From Sporosarcina sp. NCCP-2716 (GTDB lineage Bacteria; Bacillota; Bacilli; Bacillales_A; Planococcaceae), in contig NZ_BRCF01000013.1 of the NCBI RefSeq assembly GCF_023707985.1, forward strand, positions 1 through 52,777: 52,777 nucleotides of DNA, read 5' to 3'. The notes beneath the pieces are model-generated. The model made no database searches. It saw only the letters and a list, made by a program, of their open reading frames with translations, and was not told where the DNA came from. Positions 1 to 11,880 of this stretch are shown here, piece by piece; the first letter of the stretch is position 1; each line of letters starts with the position of its first letter. Position numbers and translations under genes: made by a program.

Positions 1-29
1 ATAATTTTTTCAACAACTTTGAACAATAG

Positions 30-59
30 TTACCCACAAGCATGGAATCTGTGTATAAT
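30..59 (+). promoter_or_regulatory. dnaA promoter overlapped by a DnaA box
   Basis: A perfect -10 hexamer TATAAT lies at 54-59. The only -35 candidate at suitable distance is TTACCC at 30-35 (18-nt spacer), which is weak. That -35 is part of the near-consensus DnaA box TTACCCACA (30-38), an arrangement that fits the known autorepression of dnaA by DnaA. The promoter is placed by sequence; its regulation is inferred from other Bacillales. Confidence 0.7.
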
Positions 60-100
60 ACATACTTCCGGGTTTAGTTCGGCAAGAAGGAGGTTCACTA

Positions 101-1450
101 GTGGAGCATTTAGAAAACCTTTGGCAGGAAGTGCTGTCGAAAGTGGAAGAAAAAATCTCCCGGCCCAGTTTCGAAACGTGGCTGAAATCGACAAAACTTT
201 TATCGTACGGGGCGGAAAACGTCACGATCGCTGTCCCGAATTCGTTTTCGAAAGAATGGCTGGAGAGCCATTATGTACACTTAATAACGGGAATTTTGTC
301 CGAGCTGACAGGAGAAGACCGGCTCATTCAATTTGTCGTGCCTGAAGACATGGCGGAAAAGGATTTCGCGGTGCCGAAACCGGTCGTCAAGAAGACGGAG
401 AAATCACCGGTTGCAACGACAGCGGCCATGCTGAATCCGAAATATACGTTCGACACGTTCGTCATCGGCTCGGGGAACCGGTTTGCGCATGCTGCGTCAC
501 TCGCGGTTGCGGAGGCGCCTGCGAAGTCGTATAACCCACTGTTCATCTATGGAGGTGTCGGTCTCGGGAAGACCCACCTGATGCATGCGATCGGCCATTA
601 TGTCCTGGAACAGAACCCTTCTCTTAAGGTTGTCTATTTGTCGAGCGAGAAATTCACCAATGAATTCATCAACTCGATCCGCGACAACAAGGCCGGGGAG
701 TTCCGCGACCAGTACCGCAGCGTAGATGTCCTGCTGATAGATGATATTCAGTTCCTTGCGGGAAAAGAACAGACGCAGGAAGAGTTCTTCCATACGTTCA
801 ATACGCTGCATGAGGAATCGAAACAGATCGTCATCTCAAGTGACCGTCCGCCGAAAGAGATCCCGACGCTCGAGGACCGGCTGCGCTCCCGTTTCGAATG
901 GGGGCTGATCACCGATATCGCGCCGCCTGATCTTGAAACACGGATTGCGATCCTGCGCAAGAAGGCGAAAGCGGATGGTCTTATTGATATCCCGAACGAA
1001 GTGATGCTATACATCGCCAACCAGATCTACACGAACATCCGGGAGCTTGAAGGCGCCCTGATCCGCGTTGTGGCCTATTCGTCACTCGTCAATATGGATA
1101 TCACGCCTGACCTTGCGGCGGAAGCGCTGAAGGATATCATCCCGAATGCGCGTCCGCGCACTGTCACGATCGTTGACATCCAGAAGACGGTCGGGGAGCA
1201 CTTCAGCGTGCGGCTGGAAGACTTTTCAGCAAAAAAACGGACACGTGCCATCGCATTCCCCCGCCAGGTCGCGATGTACCTGTCGCGCGAGCTGACAGAT
1301 GCATCCCTGCCGAAGATCGGGTCCGAATTCGGCGGGCGCGATCACTCAACCGTCATCCATGCCCACGAGAAGATTTCGAAGATGATGAAAGACGACAAAT
1401 CGCTGCAGCAGGACATCGAGGATATCCGGGCAGCACTCGGACGGAGCTGA
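101..1450 (+). CDS. dnaA: Chromosomal replication initiator protein DnaA
   Basis: The AAA+ initiator binds DnaA boxes at oriC, melts the origin and helps load the helicase. The 449-residue product has the four-domain DnaA layout: an N-terminal protein-interaction domain, a linker near residues 85-115, the AAA+ core with Walker A GGVGLGKT at 151-158 and Walker B LLIDDIQ near 211-217, and the C-terminal DnaA-box-binding domain with the signature [11 protein letters not shown] from about residue 411. The start is a GTG at 101, seven bases after a strong AGAAGGAGG. DnaA boxes flank the gene on both sides, as in the bipartite origin of Bacillus subtilis. Length is normal and no defect is seen. Confidence 0.99.
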   Translation: MEHLENLWQEVLSKVEEKISRPSFETWLKSTKLLSYGAENVTIAVPNSFSKEWLESHYVHLITGILSELTGEDRLIQFVVPEDMAEKDFAVPKPVVKKTEKSPVATTAAMLNPKYTFDTFVIGSGNRFAHAASLAVAEAPAKSYNPLFIYGGVGLGKTHLMHAIGHYVLEQNPSLKVVYLSSEKFTNEFINSIRDNKAGEFRDQYRSVDVLLIDDIQFLAGKEQTQEEFFHTFNTLHEESKQIVISSDRPPKEIPTLEDRLRSRFEWGLITDIAPPDLETRIAILRKKAKADGLIDIPNEVMLYIANQIYTNIRELEGALIRVVAYSSLVNMDITPDLAAEALKDIIPNARPRTVTIVDIQKTVGEHFSVRLEDFSAKKRTRAIAFPRQVAMYLSRELTDASLPKIGSEFGGRDHSTVIHAHEKISKMMKDDKSLQQDIEDIRAALGRS

Positions 1451-1456
1451 CAGGAC

Positions 1457-1578
1457 TGTGGATAAACGTGGATAACCGATGCACATCCGCACACAGTTTG
1501 TGCACATGTGGAAAACGTTGCGCCAGCTCCGTTCAGCGGTCTTATCCACATGTGCACAGGCCCTACTACTATTACTAC
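1457..1578. other. oriC unwinding region: DnaA boxes, GC-rich spacer and DnaA-trio
   Basis: Between dnaA and dnaN lie DnaA boxes TGTGGATAA (1457-1465, perfect), CGTGGATAA (1467-1475), TGTGGAAAA (1507-1515) and TTATCCACA (1542-1550, perfect). The last box is followed by a short GC-rich stretch and then CTACTACTATTACTAC at 1563-1578, which read on the opposite strand is a run of the 3-nt DnaA-trio motif, followed by AT-rich DNA to 1615. This order (boxes, GC cluster, trios, AT-rich) matches the basal unwinding system described for B. subtilis oriC. The function is inferred from that match. Confidence 0.88.
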
Positions 1579-1621
1579 GATCTTTAAAACAATTAATTCT
1601 CTATATAAGCGAGGGGTATCC

Positions 1622-2758
1622 ATGAAATTTGAGATTATGAGAGACAAGCTGCTCGAAGGACTCAGCGATGTGATGAAGGCGATCAGTCAGAAAGTGACGA
1701 TCCCGATCCTGACAGGCATCAAGATCGAAGTGAATGACAAAGGATTGACGATGACCGGGAGCGATTCGGATATTACAATCTGTGCATCGATTCCGGTGGA
1801 ACAAGACGGCGAGCAGATCATCCAGGTGGTCGAAAGCGGAATGATCGTGCTGCAGGCGAAGTTCTTCAGCGAAATCATCCGGAAACTGCCTACAAATGAC
1901 GTCGTGATCGAAGTGACGGAGGGCATGCATACGCATATCCGCTCCGGCAAGTCGGAATTCCATCTCATCGGCTCAGATCCATATGAGTATCCAGTGCTGC
2001 CGGAAGTCTCGGACGAACACCGTATGTCCATGCCTTCGGATCTCATCAAGTCGATCATCCGGGAGACGGTATTCGCGGTGTCCCAGCATGAGACCCGCCC
2101 GATCCTGACCGGTGTCCATTGGGAGCTGAAAGACGGGGAGCTCGTCTGTGTCGCCACGGACAGCCACCGTCTTGCGAGCCGCAAGATCACACCGGAACAC
2201 GTTCCAGACGAGCCGTTCAGCATCGTCATCCCCGGGAAGAGCCTGCAGGAACTCAATAAGATTCTGCCGGATACGCAAGACCCTGCCGAAATTATCTTCG
2301 CGGATCAGCAAGTGCTGTTCAAAACACGGAACGTCCTGTTCTATTCGCGACTGCTGGAAGGGAACTATCCGGATACGTCCCGTCTGATCCCATCCGAATA
2401 CAAGACTTCGGTGACGGTGAACGGCAAGCACCTGCTGCAGGCGATCGACCGGGCATCGCTGCTAGCGCGTGAAGACCGCAACAACATCGTCCGTTTCTCA
2501 GCGGAAGGCGGCAATACGCTCGAGATCTCCTCGAACTCCCCGGAAGTCGGGAAAGTCGAGGAACTGATCGAAGCACAGGAAGTGACCGGCGAGGAACTGA
2601 AGATCTCGTTCAGCGCGAAATACATGATGGATGCATTGAAAGCCATTGACGGACAGAACATTGAGGTCCATTTCACCGGCACCATGCGCCCGTTCATCTT
2701 GAAAGCGACAGACAATGAGTCGATTTTGCAGCTCATTCTGCCTGTCCGCACATACTGA
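1622..2758 (+). CDS. dnaN: DNA polymerase III sliding clamp (beta subunit)
   Basis: The product forms the ring-shaped dimer that tethers replicative and repair polymerases to DNA. The 378-residue protein has the three repeated clamp domains and the usual C-terminal LPVRTY. The open frame extends upstream to 1508, through the origin unwinding element, but the real start is the ATG at 1622 preceded by GAGGGG, because MKFEIMRDKLL is the normal clamp N-terminus. A rho-independent terminator follows directly, so dnaN ends the dnaA-dnaN unit. Confidence 0.98.
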   Translation: MKFEIMRDKLLEGLSDVMKAISQKVTIPILTGIKIEVNDKGLTMTGSDSDITICASIPVEQDGEQIIQVVESGMIVLQAKFFSEIIRKLPTNDVVIEVTEGMHTHIRSGKSEFHLIGSDPYEYPVLPEVSDEHRMSMPSDLIKSIIRETVFAVSQHETRPILTGVHWELKDGELVCVATDSHRLASRKITPEHVPDEPFSIVIPGKSLQELNKILPDTQDPAEIIFADQQVLFKTRNVLFYSRLLEGNYPDTSRLIPSEYKTSVTVNGKHLLQAIDRASLLAREDRNNIVRFSAEGGNTLEISSNSPEVGKVEELIEAQEVTGEELKISFSAKYMMDALKAIDGQNIEVHFTGTMRPFILKATDNESILQLILPVRTY

Positions 2759-2762
2759 GGAG

Positions 2763-2793
2763 AAAAGGATGGCCTTATTACGGCTATCCTTTT
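2763..2793 (+). terminator. Rho-independent terminator after dnaN
   Basis: A 12-bp stem (2763-2774 with 2782-2793, one G-U pair) with a 7-nt loop ends in a short T-run. It sits four bases after the dnaN stop and separates dnaN from yaaA. Confidence 0.85.
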
Positions 2794-2852
2794 TACTTAT
2801 AGGGGAAAGTCCGGTAAAATAGAGGGACCAACTAACTTTTATGGAGGATGGC

Positions 2853-3087
2853 ATGCAGATGGAAGAATTACAGTTCGATACGGAATACATTACACTCGGC
2901 CAGCTGTTGAAGATGGTCAATGCCATCAGTTCCGGCGGCATGGCAAAATGGTTTTTAAGTGAAAACATCGTGTACGTCAAAGGGGAGGGAGAACAGCGCA
3001 GAGGGCGGAAGCTGTATGACGGGGATATCGTGATGGTGCCGGGTGCAGGCAAATTCAAGCTTGCTGCCGCTCCGGATGGAAACCGAG

Positions 3088-3098
<11 letters not shown>
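2853..3098 (+). CDS. yaaA: S4-domain RNA-binding protein YaaA (RlbA type)
   Basis: This small protein of about 81 residues carries an S4-like RNA-binding fold: the motif ITLGQLLK, then [11 protein letters not shown] and a basic [10 protein letters not shown] segment. It is the gene found between dnaN and recF throughout Bacillales; its precise role is still uncertain, with a link to ribosome assembly suggested for homologues. An ATG at 2841 overlaps GGAGG (2843-2847), so the start is placed at 2853; the ATG at 2859 is also possible. Its last 11 bases overlap recF, which indicates translational coupling. Confidence 0.93.
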
Positions 3099-6214
<3,116 letters not shown>

Positions 6215-6297
6215 CCGACAGGCACCCGGACGGTTATGGAGAGCCGTTCCCTTACCGCCAGGCGGCAAGAGGGACAGGCTGAAAGGAGTATGACAAC

Positions 6298-8859
6298 ATG
6301 GCAGATCTGCCAAAACGCGGTGTGCAGGAAATCAATATCAGCAAAGAGATGGAGACCTCATTCCTCGACTATGCAATGAGTGTCATCGTCTCCCGGGCGC
6401 TGCCCGACGTGCGGGACGGACTGAAACCGGTCCACCGCCGTATTTTGTATGCAATGCAGGATCTCGGGAACACAGCGGACAAACCGCATAAGAAATCCGC
6501 GCGTATCGTCGGCGACGTCATCGGTAAGTATCACCCTCACGGCGACAGTGCGGTCTACGATACGATGGTCCGGATGGCACAGGACTTCAACTACCGGTAT
6601 ATGCTCGTGGACGGTCACGGAAACTTCGGATCTGTCGACGGTGACTCCGCCGCTGCTATGCGGTATACCGAGTCCCGGATGTCCAGGATCGCCATGGAAC
6701 TGCTGCGGGACATAAACAAAGACACGATCGACTACCAGGACAACTATGACGGCCAGGAAAAAGAGCCGGTCGTGCTGCCGAGCCGGTTCCCTAACCTGCT
6801 CGTCAACGGGACATCCGGTATCGCGGTTGGTATGGCGACGAACATTCCGCCGCACCACCTCGGGGAAACGATCGACGGTGTACTTGCGCTTGCGGATAAC
6901 CCCGCTGTCACGACTGAGGAATTGATGGAGATCATTCCGGGTCCTGACTTCCCGACCGGGGGGATCATCCTCGGACGGAGCGGTATCCGCCGTGCCTACG
7001 AAACAGGACGCGGTTCCTTGCTCGTCCGGGGGAAGGTTGAAATCGAACAGGCGTCAAGCGGCAAGGAGACCATCCTTGTCCACGAACTTCCATACCAGGT
7101 GAACAAGGCCCGTCTGATCGAGAAGATCGCGGATCTCGTCCGCGAAAAGAAGATCGACGGCATCACCCACCTGGCGGACGAATCCGACCGGACAGGCATG
7201 CGCATCGTCATTGAAGTCCGCCGGGACGCCAATGCGAATGTCGTGCTCAATAACCTGTACAAACAGACCGCCCTGCAGTCCAGCTTCGGCATCAACATGC
7301 TGGCGCTGGTGGACGGACAGCCGAAGGTCCTGTCGCTGAAAGAGATTCTGTATCATTATCTCGAGCATCAGAAAGTGGTCATCCGCCGCCGGACGCAGTT
7401 TGATCTGAAAAAGGCGGAAGACCGTGCCCACATCCTGGAAGGACTGCGGATCGCGCTTGACCATATCGACGAAATCATCGCCCTCATCCGCGCATCGAAG
7501 ACGACGGATGAAGCGAAAAGCGGCCTCATGGAGCGGTTCAGCCTGTCCGACAGGCAGGCCCAGGCCATCCTGGACATGCGTCTGCAGCGGCTGACAGGCC
7601 TCGAACGCGACAAGATCGAGGAAGAGTACCAGCAGCTCGTCACGCTGATCAACGAATTGCGGGCGATCCTCGCAGACGAGCACAAACTCGTAGAGATCAT
7701 CAAGGAAGAGCTCGAAGAAGTGAAACAGCGTTTCGGCGATAAGCGCCGCACGGACATTACAGTTGGCGGCATTGACATGCTGGAGGACGAGGACTTGATC
7801 CCTGAAGAGAATTCCGTCCTGACATTGACACACCAAGGATATGTCAAACGGCTTCCGGCAAGCACATACCGCAGCCAGCGCCGCGGCGGCCGGGGCATCC
7901 AGGGGATGGGAACGAATGATGATGACTTCGTCGAGCACCTGCTCAATACGTCGACACATGATACGATCCTGTTCTTCACGAGCAAAGGCCGCGTCTTCCG
8001 GAAAAAAGGCTATGAAGTTCCGGAATTCAGCAGAACGGCGAAAGGCCTGCCGATCGTCAACTTGCTGGACGTCGAAAAAGACGAGAAAGTGACGACGATG
8101 ATCCCTGTACGGAAGTTCGAGGAGAACCAGTACTTGTTCTTCACGACACGGGAAGGTCTTGTGAAGCGGACATCCATCATGGCGTTCGCGAATATCCGCT
8201 CGAACGGTCTGATCGCATTGCGGTTGCGTGAAGAAGACGAACTGATGAATGTGAAATTGACGGACGGCAATGCGACTATCGCCATCGGCACACGGGACGG
8301 TATGCTGATCCAGTTCCACGAGGATACGATCCGCCCGCTGAGCCGGACAGCCAGCGGTGTCATGGGGATCCGTCTGCGCAACGGTGATCATGTCATCGGG
8401 ATGGATATCGTCAGGGAAGATGATGAGATCCTCGTCGTCACGGAGAACGGGTTCGGGAAGCGGACACCGGTTTCCGAATACCGTCTCCAGTCGCGCGGCG
8501 GGTTCGGCTTGAAAACCTTGCACATTACTGAACGCAACGGCAAAATGGTGGCCATGAAGACAGTCAATGGCAGCGAGGATCTCATGCTGATCACCCTGCA
8601 CGGGATTTTGATCCGCATGGATGTCCACGATATTTCCATCATCGGCCGGAGCACGCAAGGCGTCCGTCTCATCCGCCTCGGCGATGAGGAATTCGTGGCG
8701 ACCGTGGCCAAAGTCGAGAAGGAAGAACTGGAAGAGATCCAGGACGAAGAAGCATTGGCAGAAAGCGAAGAGCCAGTATTGCAGGAAATTGAAAACCATC
8801 TGACATCCGAGGACAGTCTGGCAGAAACGCCGGATATACCGGAGGACAAGGACGAATAA
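6298..8859 (+). CDS. gyrA: DNA gyrase subunit A
   Basis: GyrA cuts and rejoins DNA and wraps it through its C-terminal beta-pinwheel. The 853-residue product has the catalytic tyrosine in AMRYTE (Tyr123), the GyrA box QRRGGRG near residue 527, and a long acidic C-terminal tail. In the quinolone-resistance-determining region Ser84 and Asp88 are the wild-type residues, so this gene shows no classical fluoroquinolone-resistance change. The ATG is preceded by AAAGGAG. A strong terminator follows seven bases after the stop. Confidence 0.99.
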   Translation: MADLPKRGVQEINISKEMETSFLDYAMSVIVSRALPDVRDGLKPVHRRILYAMQDLGNTADKPHKKSARIVGDVIGKYHPHGDSAVYDTMVRMAQDFNYRYMLVDGHGNFGSVDGDSAAAMRYTESRMSRIAMELLRDINKDTIDYQDNYDGQEKEPVVLPSRFPNLLVNGTSGIAVGMATNIPPHHLGETIDGVLALADNPAVTTEELMEIIPGPDFPTGGIILGRSGIRRAYETGRGSLLVRGKVEIEQASSGKETILVHELPYQVNKARLIEKIADLVREKKIDGITHLADESDRTGMRIVIEVRRDANANVVLNNLYKQTALQSSFGINMLALVDGQPKVLSLKEILYHYLEHQKVVIRRRTQFDLKKAEDRAHILEGLRIALDHIDEIIALIRASKTTDEAKSGLMERFSLSDRQAQAILDMRLQRLTGLERDKIEEEYQQLVTLINELRAILADEHKLVEIIKEELEEVKQRFGDKRRTDITVGGIDMLEDEDLIPEENSVLTLTHQGYVKRLPASTYRSQRRGGRGIQGMGTNDDDFVEHLLNTSTHDTILFFTSKGRVFRKKGYEVPEFSRTAKGLPIVNLLDVEKDEKVTTMIPVRKFEENQYLFFTTREGLVKRTSIMAFANIRSNGLIALRLREEDELMNVKLTDGNATIAIGTRDGMLIQFHEDTIRPLSRTASGVMGIRLRNGDHVIGMDIVREDDEILVVTENGFGKRTPVSEYRLQSRGGFGLKTLHITERNGKMVAMKTVNGSEDLMLITLHGILIRMDVHDISIIGRSTQGVRLIRLGDEEFVATVAKVEKEELEEIQDEEALAESEEPVLQEIENHLTSEDSLAETPDIPEDKDE

Positions 8860-8865
8860 AGCAAG

Positions 8866-8902
8866 TACCGGTCTGGAAAAAATTCCAGGCCGGTATTTTT
8901 TT
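8866..8902 (+). terminator. Rho-independent terminator after gyrA
   Basis: An 11-bp stem (8866-8876 with 8885-8895, one G-T wobble) and 8-nt AT loop are followed by seven T residues. It closes the gyrBA unit. Confidence 0.92.
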
Positions 8903-8982
8903 CATCCATGGAATAATGTATGATGGAAACATAGGACAATAGTAAGAGATTGCCCAACCCGAAAGGAAATGCGGTGAACTGA

Positions 8983-10095
8983 ATGGAAAACTATAGAAAC
9001 CTGGGTGATTTGAGGCCCGGTGCTATACTGGCGGAAGACGTCTTTGCCAATACTGCCTCCCCGATCGCACGCAAAGGGACGATGCTGGACATGGACCATC
9101 TCGAAGTGCTCGACCTGTTCGGTGTCAAACGAGTGAAAGTCGAGGAGCGGATCGTGAACCGGGTCCAGCACGACCAGCGGGATACACCTGCCGGAAGTAT
9201 GACTGACACGGATCTGGACCAGCTCCTTGAAAACAAGATCAGCAGAACAGCAGATCTCCATATTCTGTACAACAAAGCAGTCAATGACTATAAAAGGGAG
9301 TTCACATCCTGGCGGTCCGGGGTGAAATTGGACATCGCCAAAGTGCGGCTGCTCATCTTGCCGCTGCTCGAGACTTATATGGAGCACAGGAAGATGCTCG
9401 TCGTTTTGAATGAGTACTCGAACCGGAAAGAGTACCTCTATCATCACGCAGTGTCGGCCGGTGTGCTGACAGCAGCACTTGCCAGCCAGCTCGGACTGCC
9501 GAAAGGGATCACTCTGCAGCTCGGTCTCGCCGGCACATTGGCGGACTGCGGCATGGCCAAGATCCATCCGCCCCTTCTGGAGAAAGCTGCATTCCTGACA
9601 AAGACCGAGTTTGCCGAAGTGAAAAAGCATCCGGTATTCAGCTATCAGATGATGCAGGACTCGCCGCTGCTCAGGCAGGAGATGAAGCTTGCCGTCCTGC
9701 AGCACCACGAACGGCTTGACGGAAGCGGCTACCCGAGAGGCGACCAGGGCGAGAAGATCTCCCAGTACGCACAAGTGCTGGCGGTGGCGGATGTCTTCCA
9801 CGCCATGACATGTGAGCGGGTGTACCGTTCGAAGGAATCGCCATACAAAGTGGCGGAAATGCTGAAAGAGGAAGATTACGGCAAGTTCGACCCGGCTGTG
9901 CTGGATGCCTTATATGAAATCATCGGAACACCAGCGAGAGGGGACCAGGTCATCCTGACAAACGGAGACGTCGGCGAAGTGGTGCTCACCAACCCAGGAA
10001 GACCCTTCCGTCCGTCCATCCGCTTGAAAAGCACAGGTGAAGAAGTCGACCTCGCAGCACACCGGTCGATTGCGATTGAAAAGATCATCAGCTGA
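8983..10095 (+). CDS. HD-GYP-like protein with a degenerate HD motif
   Basis: HD-GYP proteins usually hydrolyse cyclic-di-GMP. This 370-residue protein has an N-terminal region of about 110 residues without a recognised domain, then an HD-GYP core: YHHAVSAG near 154, LADCGMAKI near 187, HHERLDGSGYP near 247 and ADVFHAMTCERVYR. The GYP loop is intact, but where active enzymes have HDIGK this one has ADCGMAK, so one metal-binding histidine is missing. It may therefore bind rather than cleave its ligand, or have weak activity. The start ATG follows GGTGA at 8973-8977. The gene has its own terminator and lies between gyrA and an rRNA-type promoter, a position common for this family in related Bacillales. 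Confidence 0.88.
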   Translation: MENYRNLGDLRPGAILAEDVFANTASPIARKGTMLDMDHLEVLDLFGVKRVKVEERIVNRVQHDQRDTPAGSMTDTDLDQLLENKISRTADLHILYNKAVNDYKREFTSWRSGVKLDIAKVRLLILPLLETYMEHRKMLVVLNEYSNRKEYLYHHAVSAGVLTAALASQLGLPKGITLQLGLAGTLADCGMAKIHPPLLEKAAFLTKTEFAEVKKHPVFSYQMMQDSPLLRQEMKLAVLQHHERLDGSGYPRGDQGEKISQYAQVLAVADVFHAMTCERVYRSKESPYKVAEMLKEEDYGKFDPAVLDALYEIIGTPARGDQVILTNGDVGEVVLTNPGRPFRPSIRLKSTGEEVDLAAHRSIAIEKIIS

Positions 10096-10120
10096 ATGCT
10101 GGTGATTGATTAGTGAATCG

Positions 10121-10176
10121 AAGCATCTAGGAAAGGGAACGGGAGTGTCCGGTTTCCTTTTCGTAGATGCTTTTCT
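10121..10176 (+). terminator. Terminator after the HD-GYP gene
   Basis: A long imperfect hairpin pairs AAGCATCTA (10121-10129) with TAGATGCTT (10164-10172), with further GAAA/TTTC pairing inside, and ends in TTTT. It closes the HD-GYP transcript before the rRNA-type promoters. Confidence 0.78.
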
Positions 10177-10251
10177 TAATGGGAGAAGGCAGTTTTCCAT
10201 CTGCACTTTCGAGGCAGGCAACCAAGCAAGCAAACGAGTTTACAATTTAAC

Positions 10252-10280
10252 TTGCAAGGACCGGATTTACGTGGTAAGAT
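10252..10280 (+). promoter_or_regulatory. Upstream promoter of an rRNA-type tandem pair (P1)
   Basis: TTGCAA (10252-10257), a 17-nt spacer and TAAGAT (10275-10280) form a SigA-type promoter about 100 bp upstream of a second, stronger one. Two such promoters about 100 bp apart are typical of Bacillus rrn operons. Confidence 0.65.
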
Positions 10281-10350
10281 AGATCACGTTGCTCTTACAG
10301 AAAGAGAAACGGATTCCTGTTCGCAGGAAAAAGAAACTTCATTTAAAGTG

Positions 10351-10379
10351 TTGACAGCGTGATTACAGGATGATATACT
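10351..10379 (+). promoter_or_regulatory. Strong rRNA-type promoter (P2)
   Basis: A perfect -35 TTGACA (10351-10356), a 17-nt spacer and -10 TATACT (10374-10379) match the SigA consensus closely. It directs transcription into an rRNA leader sequence rather than into any of the following genes, which lie on the other strand. Confidence 0.88.
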
Positions 10380-10385
10380 GTAAGA

Positions 10386-10525
10386 GTTGCTGAAAACAAC
10401 AACTGAACAACATGAACCTTGAAAACTGAACAGCAAAATGTCAACGAATTATCGTCTGTGAAACCGACCCCGTCGGCGGAACAGACACAAACCAGATCAA
10501 CAGATCTGATATGTTGGCAAGTGGC
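10386..10525 (+). other. rRNA operon leader without rRNA genes
   Basis: After P2 the sequence contains an antitermination boxA-like segment with CTTGAAAACTGAACAGC (about 10419-10435), a nested hairpin in which GTCTGT...ACAGAC encloses CCGAC-CCC-GTCGG, and the dyad CAGATC-AACA-GATCTG (about 10493-10508). This is what precedes 16S rRNA in Bacillales. The 16S start (GAGAGTTTGATCCTGG) is absent, and no 16S, 23S or 5S sequence follows. The leader identification rests on promoter pair, boxA and location after gyrA; its right boundary is approximate. Confidence 0.75.
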
Positions 10526-10662
10526 CTTTTTTTATACATAAATTAGCTGCCGTTTCCTACATTTCTAGTGTGCCATAAACAACCAGTTACATGTATATTC
10601 TACAATCTGGCATAACGGATGCAACTCGATTTTCCACAAACTCGTTCTGTCAAATCTCCCGA
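10526..10662. other. Junction between rRNA leader and AT-rich accessory block
   Basis: Composition, gene strand and gene type all change here. No gene is present. It includes a T-run at about 10526-10534 without a convincing hairpin, and the first copy of a spacer motif (10610-10628) that recurs at 11051. Whether this is a true recombination joint or a contig joint cannot be told from the sequence. Confidence 0.5.
10610..10628 (-). repeat. Spacer motif copy 1 of the AT-rich gene block
   Basis: GCATAACGGATGCAACTCG matches the spacer copy at 11051-11069 at 16 of 19 positions. It lies downstream of the stop codon of the first small gene. Weaker relatives occur in the other spacers of the block. 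Confidence 0.55.
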
Positions 10663-11019
10663 TTACCTTCTGTAAAAAACCTTTTTAGAAGCAGTTCTCA
10701 CGAATAATTGACCTATCAGAAATACAATAGCGGTGAATATGATAGCAAGATTTCGCCCGATCGGATTGAACCAATCATTATCGTCAACGATATAATTTGA
10801 AGCCAAAGCTACCGATACTATCGCTGCTACAACATTCACCAACACAACATATTGAATTCTTATGAGACCCGATAAAAAGCCAACAACCAAAACAAATAGA
10901 ACCGAAGCCCACAACAAACGAGTCCCTGTTAGATGCCGTCCATATTCCCAAAAATGAAATAAGAATGCTGCGGGTATAAGACTTAGGATGAACCACAGAA
11001 CTTGTAAGACTTTTTTCAA
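10663..11019 (-). CDS. Small four-helix membrane protein, unknown function
   Basis: I do not recognise a family. The 118-residue product has four hydrophobic segments (about residues 4-24, 34-55, 57-78 and 90-108), short loops and a basic C-terminus (KKVFYRR), consistent with an integral membrane protein. The start is a TTG at 11019, ten bases after AAAGAGGA. It is the first of eight AT-rich minus-strand genes with base composition unlike the flanking core genes, which suggests horizontal origin. Confidence 0.7.
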   Translation of the reverse strand: MKKVLQVLWFILSLIPAAFLFHFWEYGRHLTGTRLLWASVLFVLVVGFLSGLIRIQYVVLVNVVAAIVSVALASNYIVDDNDWFNPIGRNLAIIFTAIVFLIGQLFVRTASKKVFYRR

Positions 11020-11050
11020 TTAAATCAATCCTCTTTCGTGTTACCCGATT

Positions 11051-11069
11051 GCATAACGAACGCAAATCG
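11051..11069 (-). repeat. Spacer motif copy 2 of the AT-rich gene block
   Basis: GCATAACGAACGCAAATCG is the partner of 10610-10628. It sits in the 103-bp spacer between two small genes. Related shorter forms are ATAACGCAATCGCGCCC at 11458-11474 and an opposite-orientation CGTTATGC at 11820-11827. Confidence 0.55.
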
Positions 11070-11122
11070 TTTTATTATTATTGCCCCCGATGACTAAATA
11101 AAAAGCTACAGTAAAAGAGTAT

Positions 11123-11371
11123 TTAACCCAAAAACTCTATTTCTTCGTTTTCCTTTTTCATACGAATCGTTATTTTACCTAAGCACTGCTCTGGTGTCGC
11201 ATATCCACTTTCCACCTCTTTAAATAGCTTGGCCATTAACGATTGGATATCTCTTAATGTTTTATCTTCTGAAAGTTCATGAACACGGATAAACTCGCTA
11301 CTTTTGTAAGCATTTACTGTTCCCGCAACGTCTTCTTCACCAAACGCTCTAACTTCAATCTCTACTTTCAT
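11123..11371 (-). CDS. Small soluble protein, unknown function
   Basis: The 82-residue product is acidic, has no membrane segment and no domain I can name. It begins MKVEIEVRAFGE behind a good GGAGG seven bases before the ATG, so it is very probably translated. It stands alone between two motif-bearing spacers in the AT-rich block. Confidence 0.7.
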   Translation of the reverse strand: MKVEIEVRAFGEEDVAGTVNAYKSSEFIRVHELSEDKTLRDIQSLMAKLFKEVESGYATPEQCLGKITIRMKKENEEIEFLG

Positions 11372-11506
11372 ATTTCTACCTCCAATAAGCTTTAAACTAT
11401 TTTTTTGGTTTCGTTTTTTTATGATTTGATCTGTTCACAGTGTAGGCTCAATCATTTATAACGCAATCGCGCCCTTTAAAAAAACTATCCTCTCAAAATA
11501 TTTTTG

Positions 11507-11773
11507 TTAAATTCTACCAACTATTGCATAGAGAAATGCAAGAAAGATAGCACCCAATGAAATGGAAAGTAAGGAGATATACTTTAATAATCCTTCTTCT
11601 TTCTTTAAGAAAGCAATGATACTAATTACTATCCCTGTTGAATAGATACCAAAGCCAACGAATATTCCCCACCAACCCAGCAAATCAATATTAATCGGAG
11701 GAAAAGCCATAGATGCAATGAAAATGCCAACGAAGATCAGAATGATGGAGTACTTACTATATTTTCTATTCAC
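11507..11773 (-). CDS. Small three-helix membrane protein, unknown function
   Basis: About 88 residues with three hydrophobic segments separated by short charged turns (NRKYSKY before the first, KKEE before the third). The frame is open to an ATG at 11782, but that codon directly abuts AAGGGGG; the GTG at 11773 lies nine bases after it and is preferred. No family is recognised. It is a single-gene unit in the AT-rich block. Confidence 0.65.
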   Translation of the reverse strand: MNRKYSKYSIILIFVGIFIASMAFPPINIDLLGWWGIFVGFGIYSTGIVISIIAFLKKEEGLLKYISLLSISLGAIFLAFLYAIVGRI

Positions 11774-11880
11774 TTCACACATCCCCCTTAGTAACCTAAA
11801 TGGGCCTTTTCTGGAACATCGTTATGCAGTTATAGCGACCGATTGTGACGTATTTAACTTCCACAACAATCCCGAGTAGC

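Noticed and set aside
1508..1621. N-terminal extension of dnaN
   Set aside because: This stretch is the origin unwinding element with DnaA boxes and trios; the clamp begins normally at 1622.
6215..6297. Possible terminator between gyrB and gyrA
   Set aside because: Only short GC-rich pairings without a T-run are present, so gyrB and gyrA are taken as one transcript.
7054..8799. 581-codon open frame antisense to gyrA
   Set aside because: It mirrors gyrA codons exactly, has no ribosome-binding site or recognisable domain, and is the expected shadow of a GC-rich gene with strong codon bias.
10386..10662. 16S rRNA 5' end after the leader
   Set aside because: No match to the conserved 16S start or to any rRNA segment is present, only the leader.
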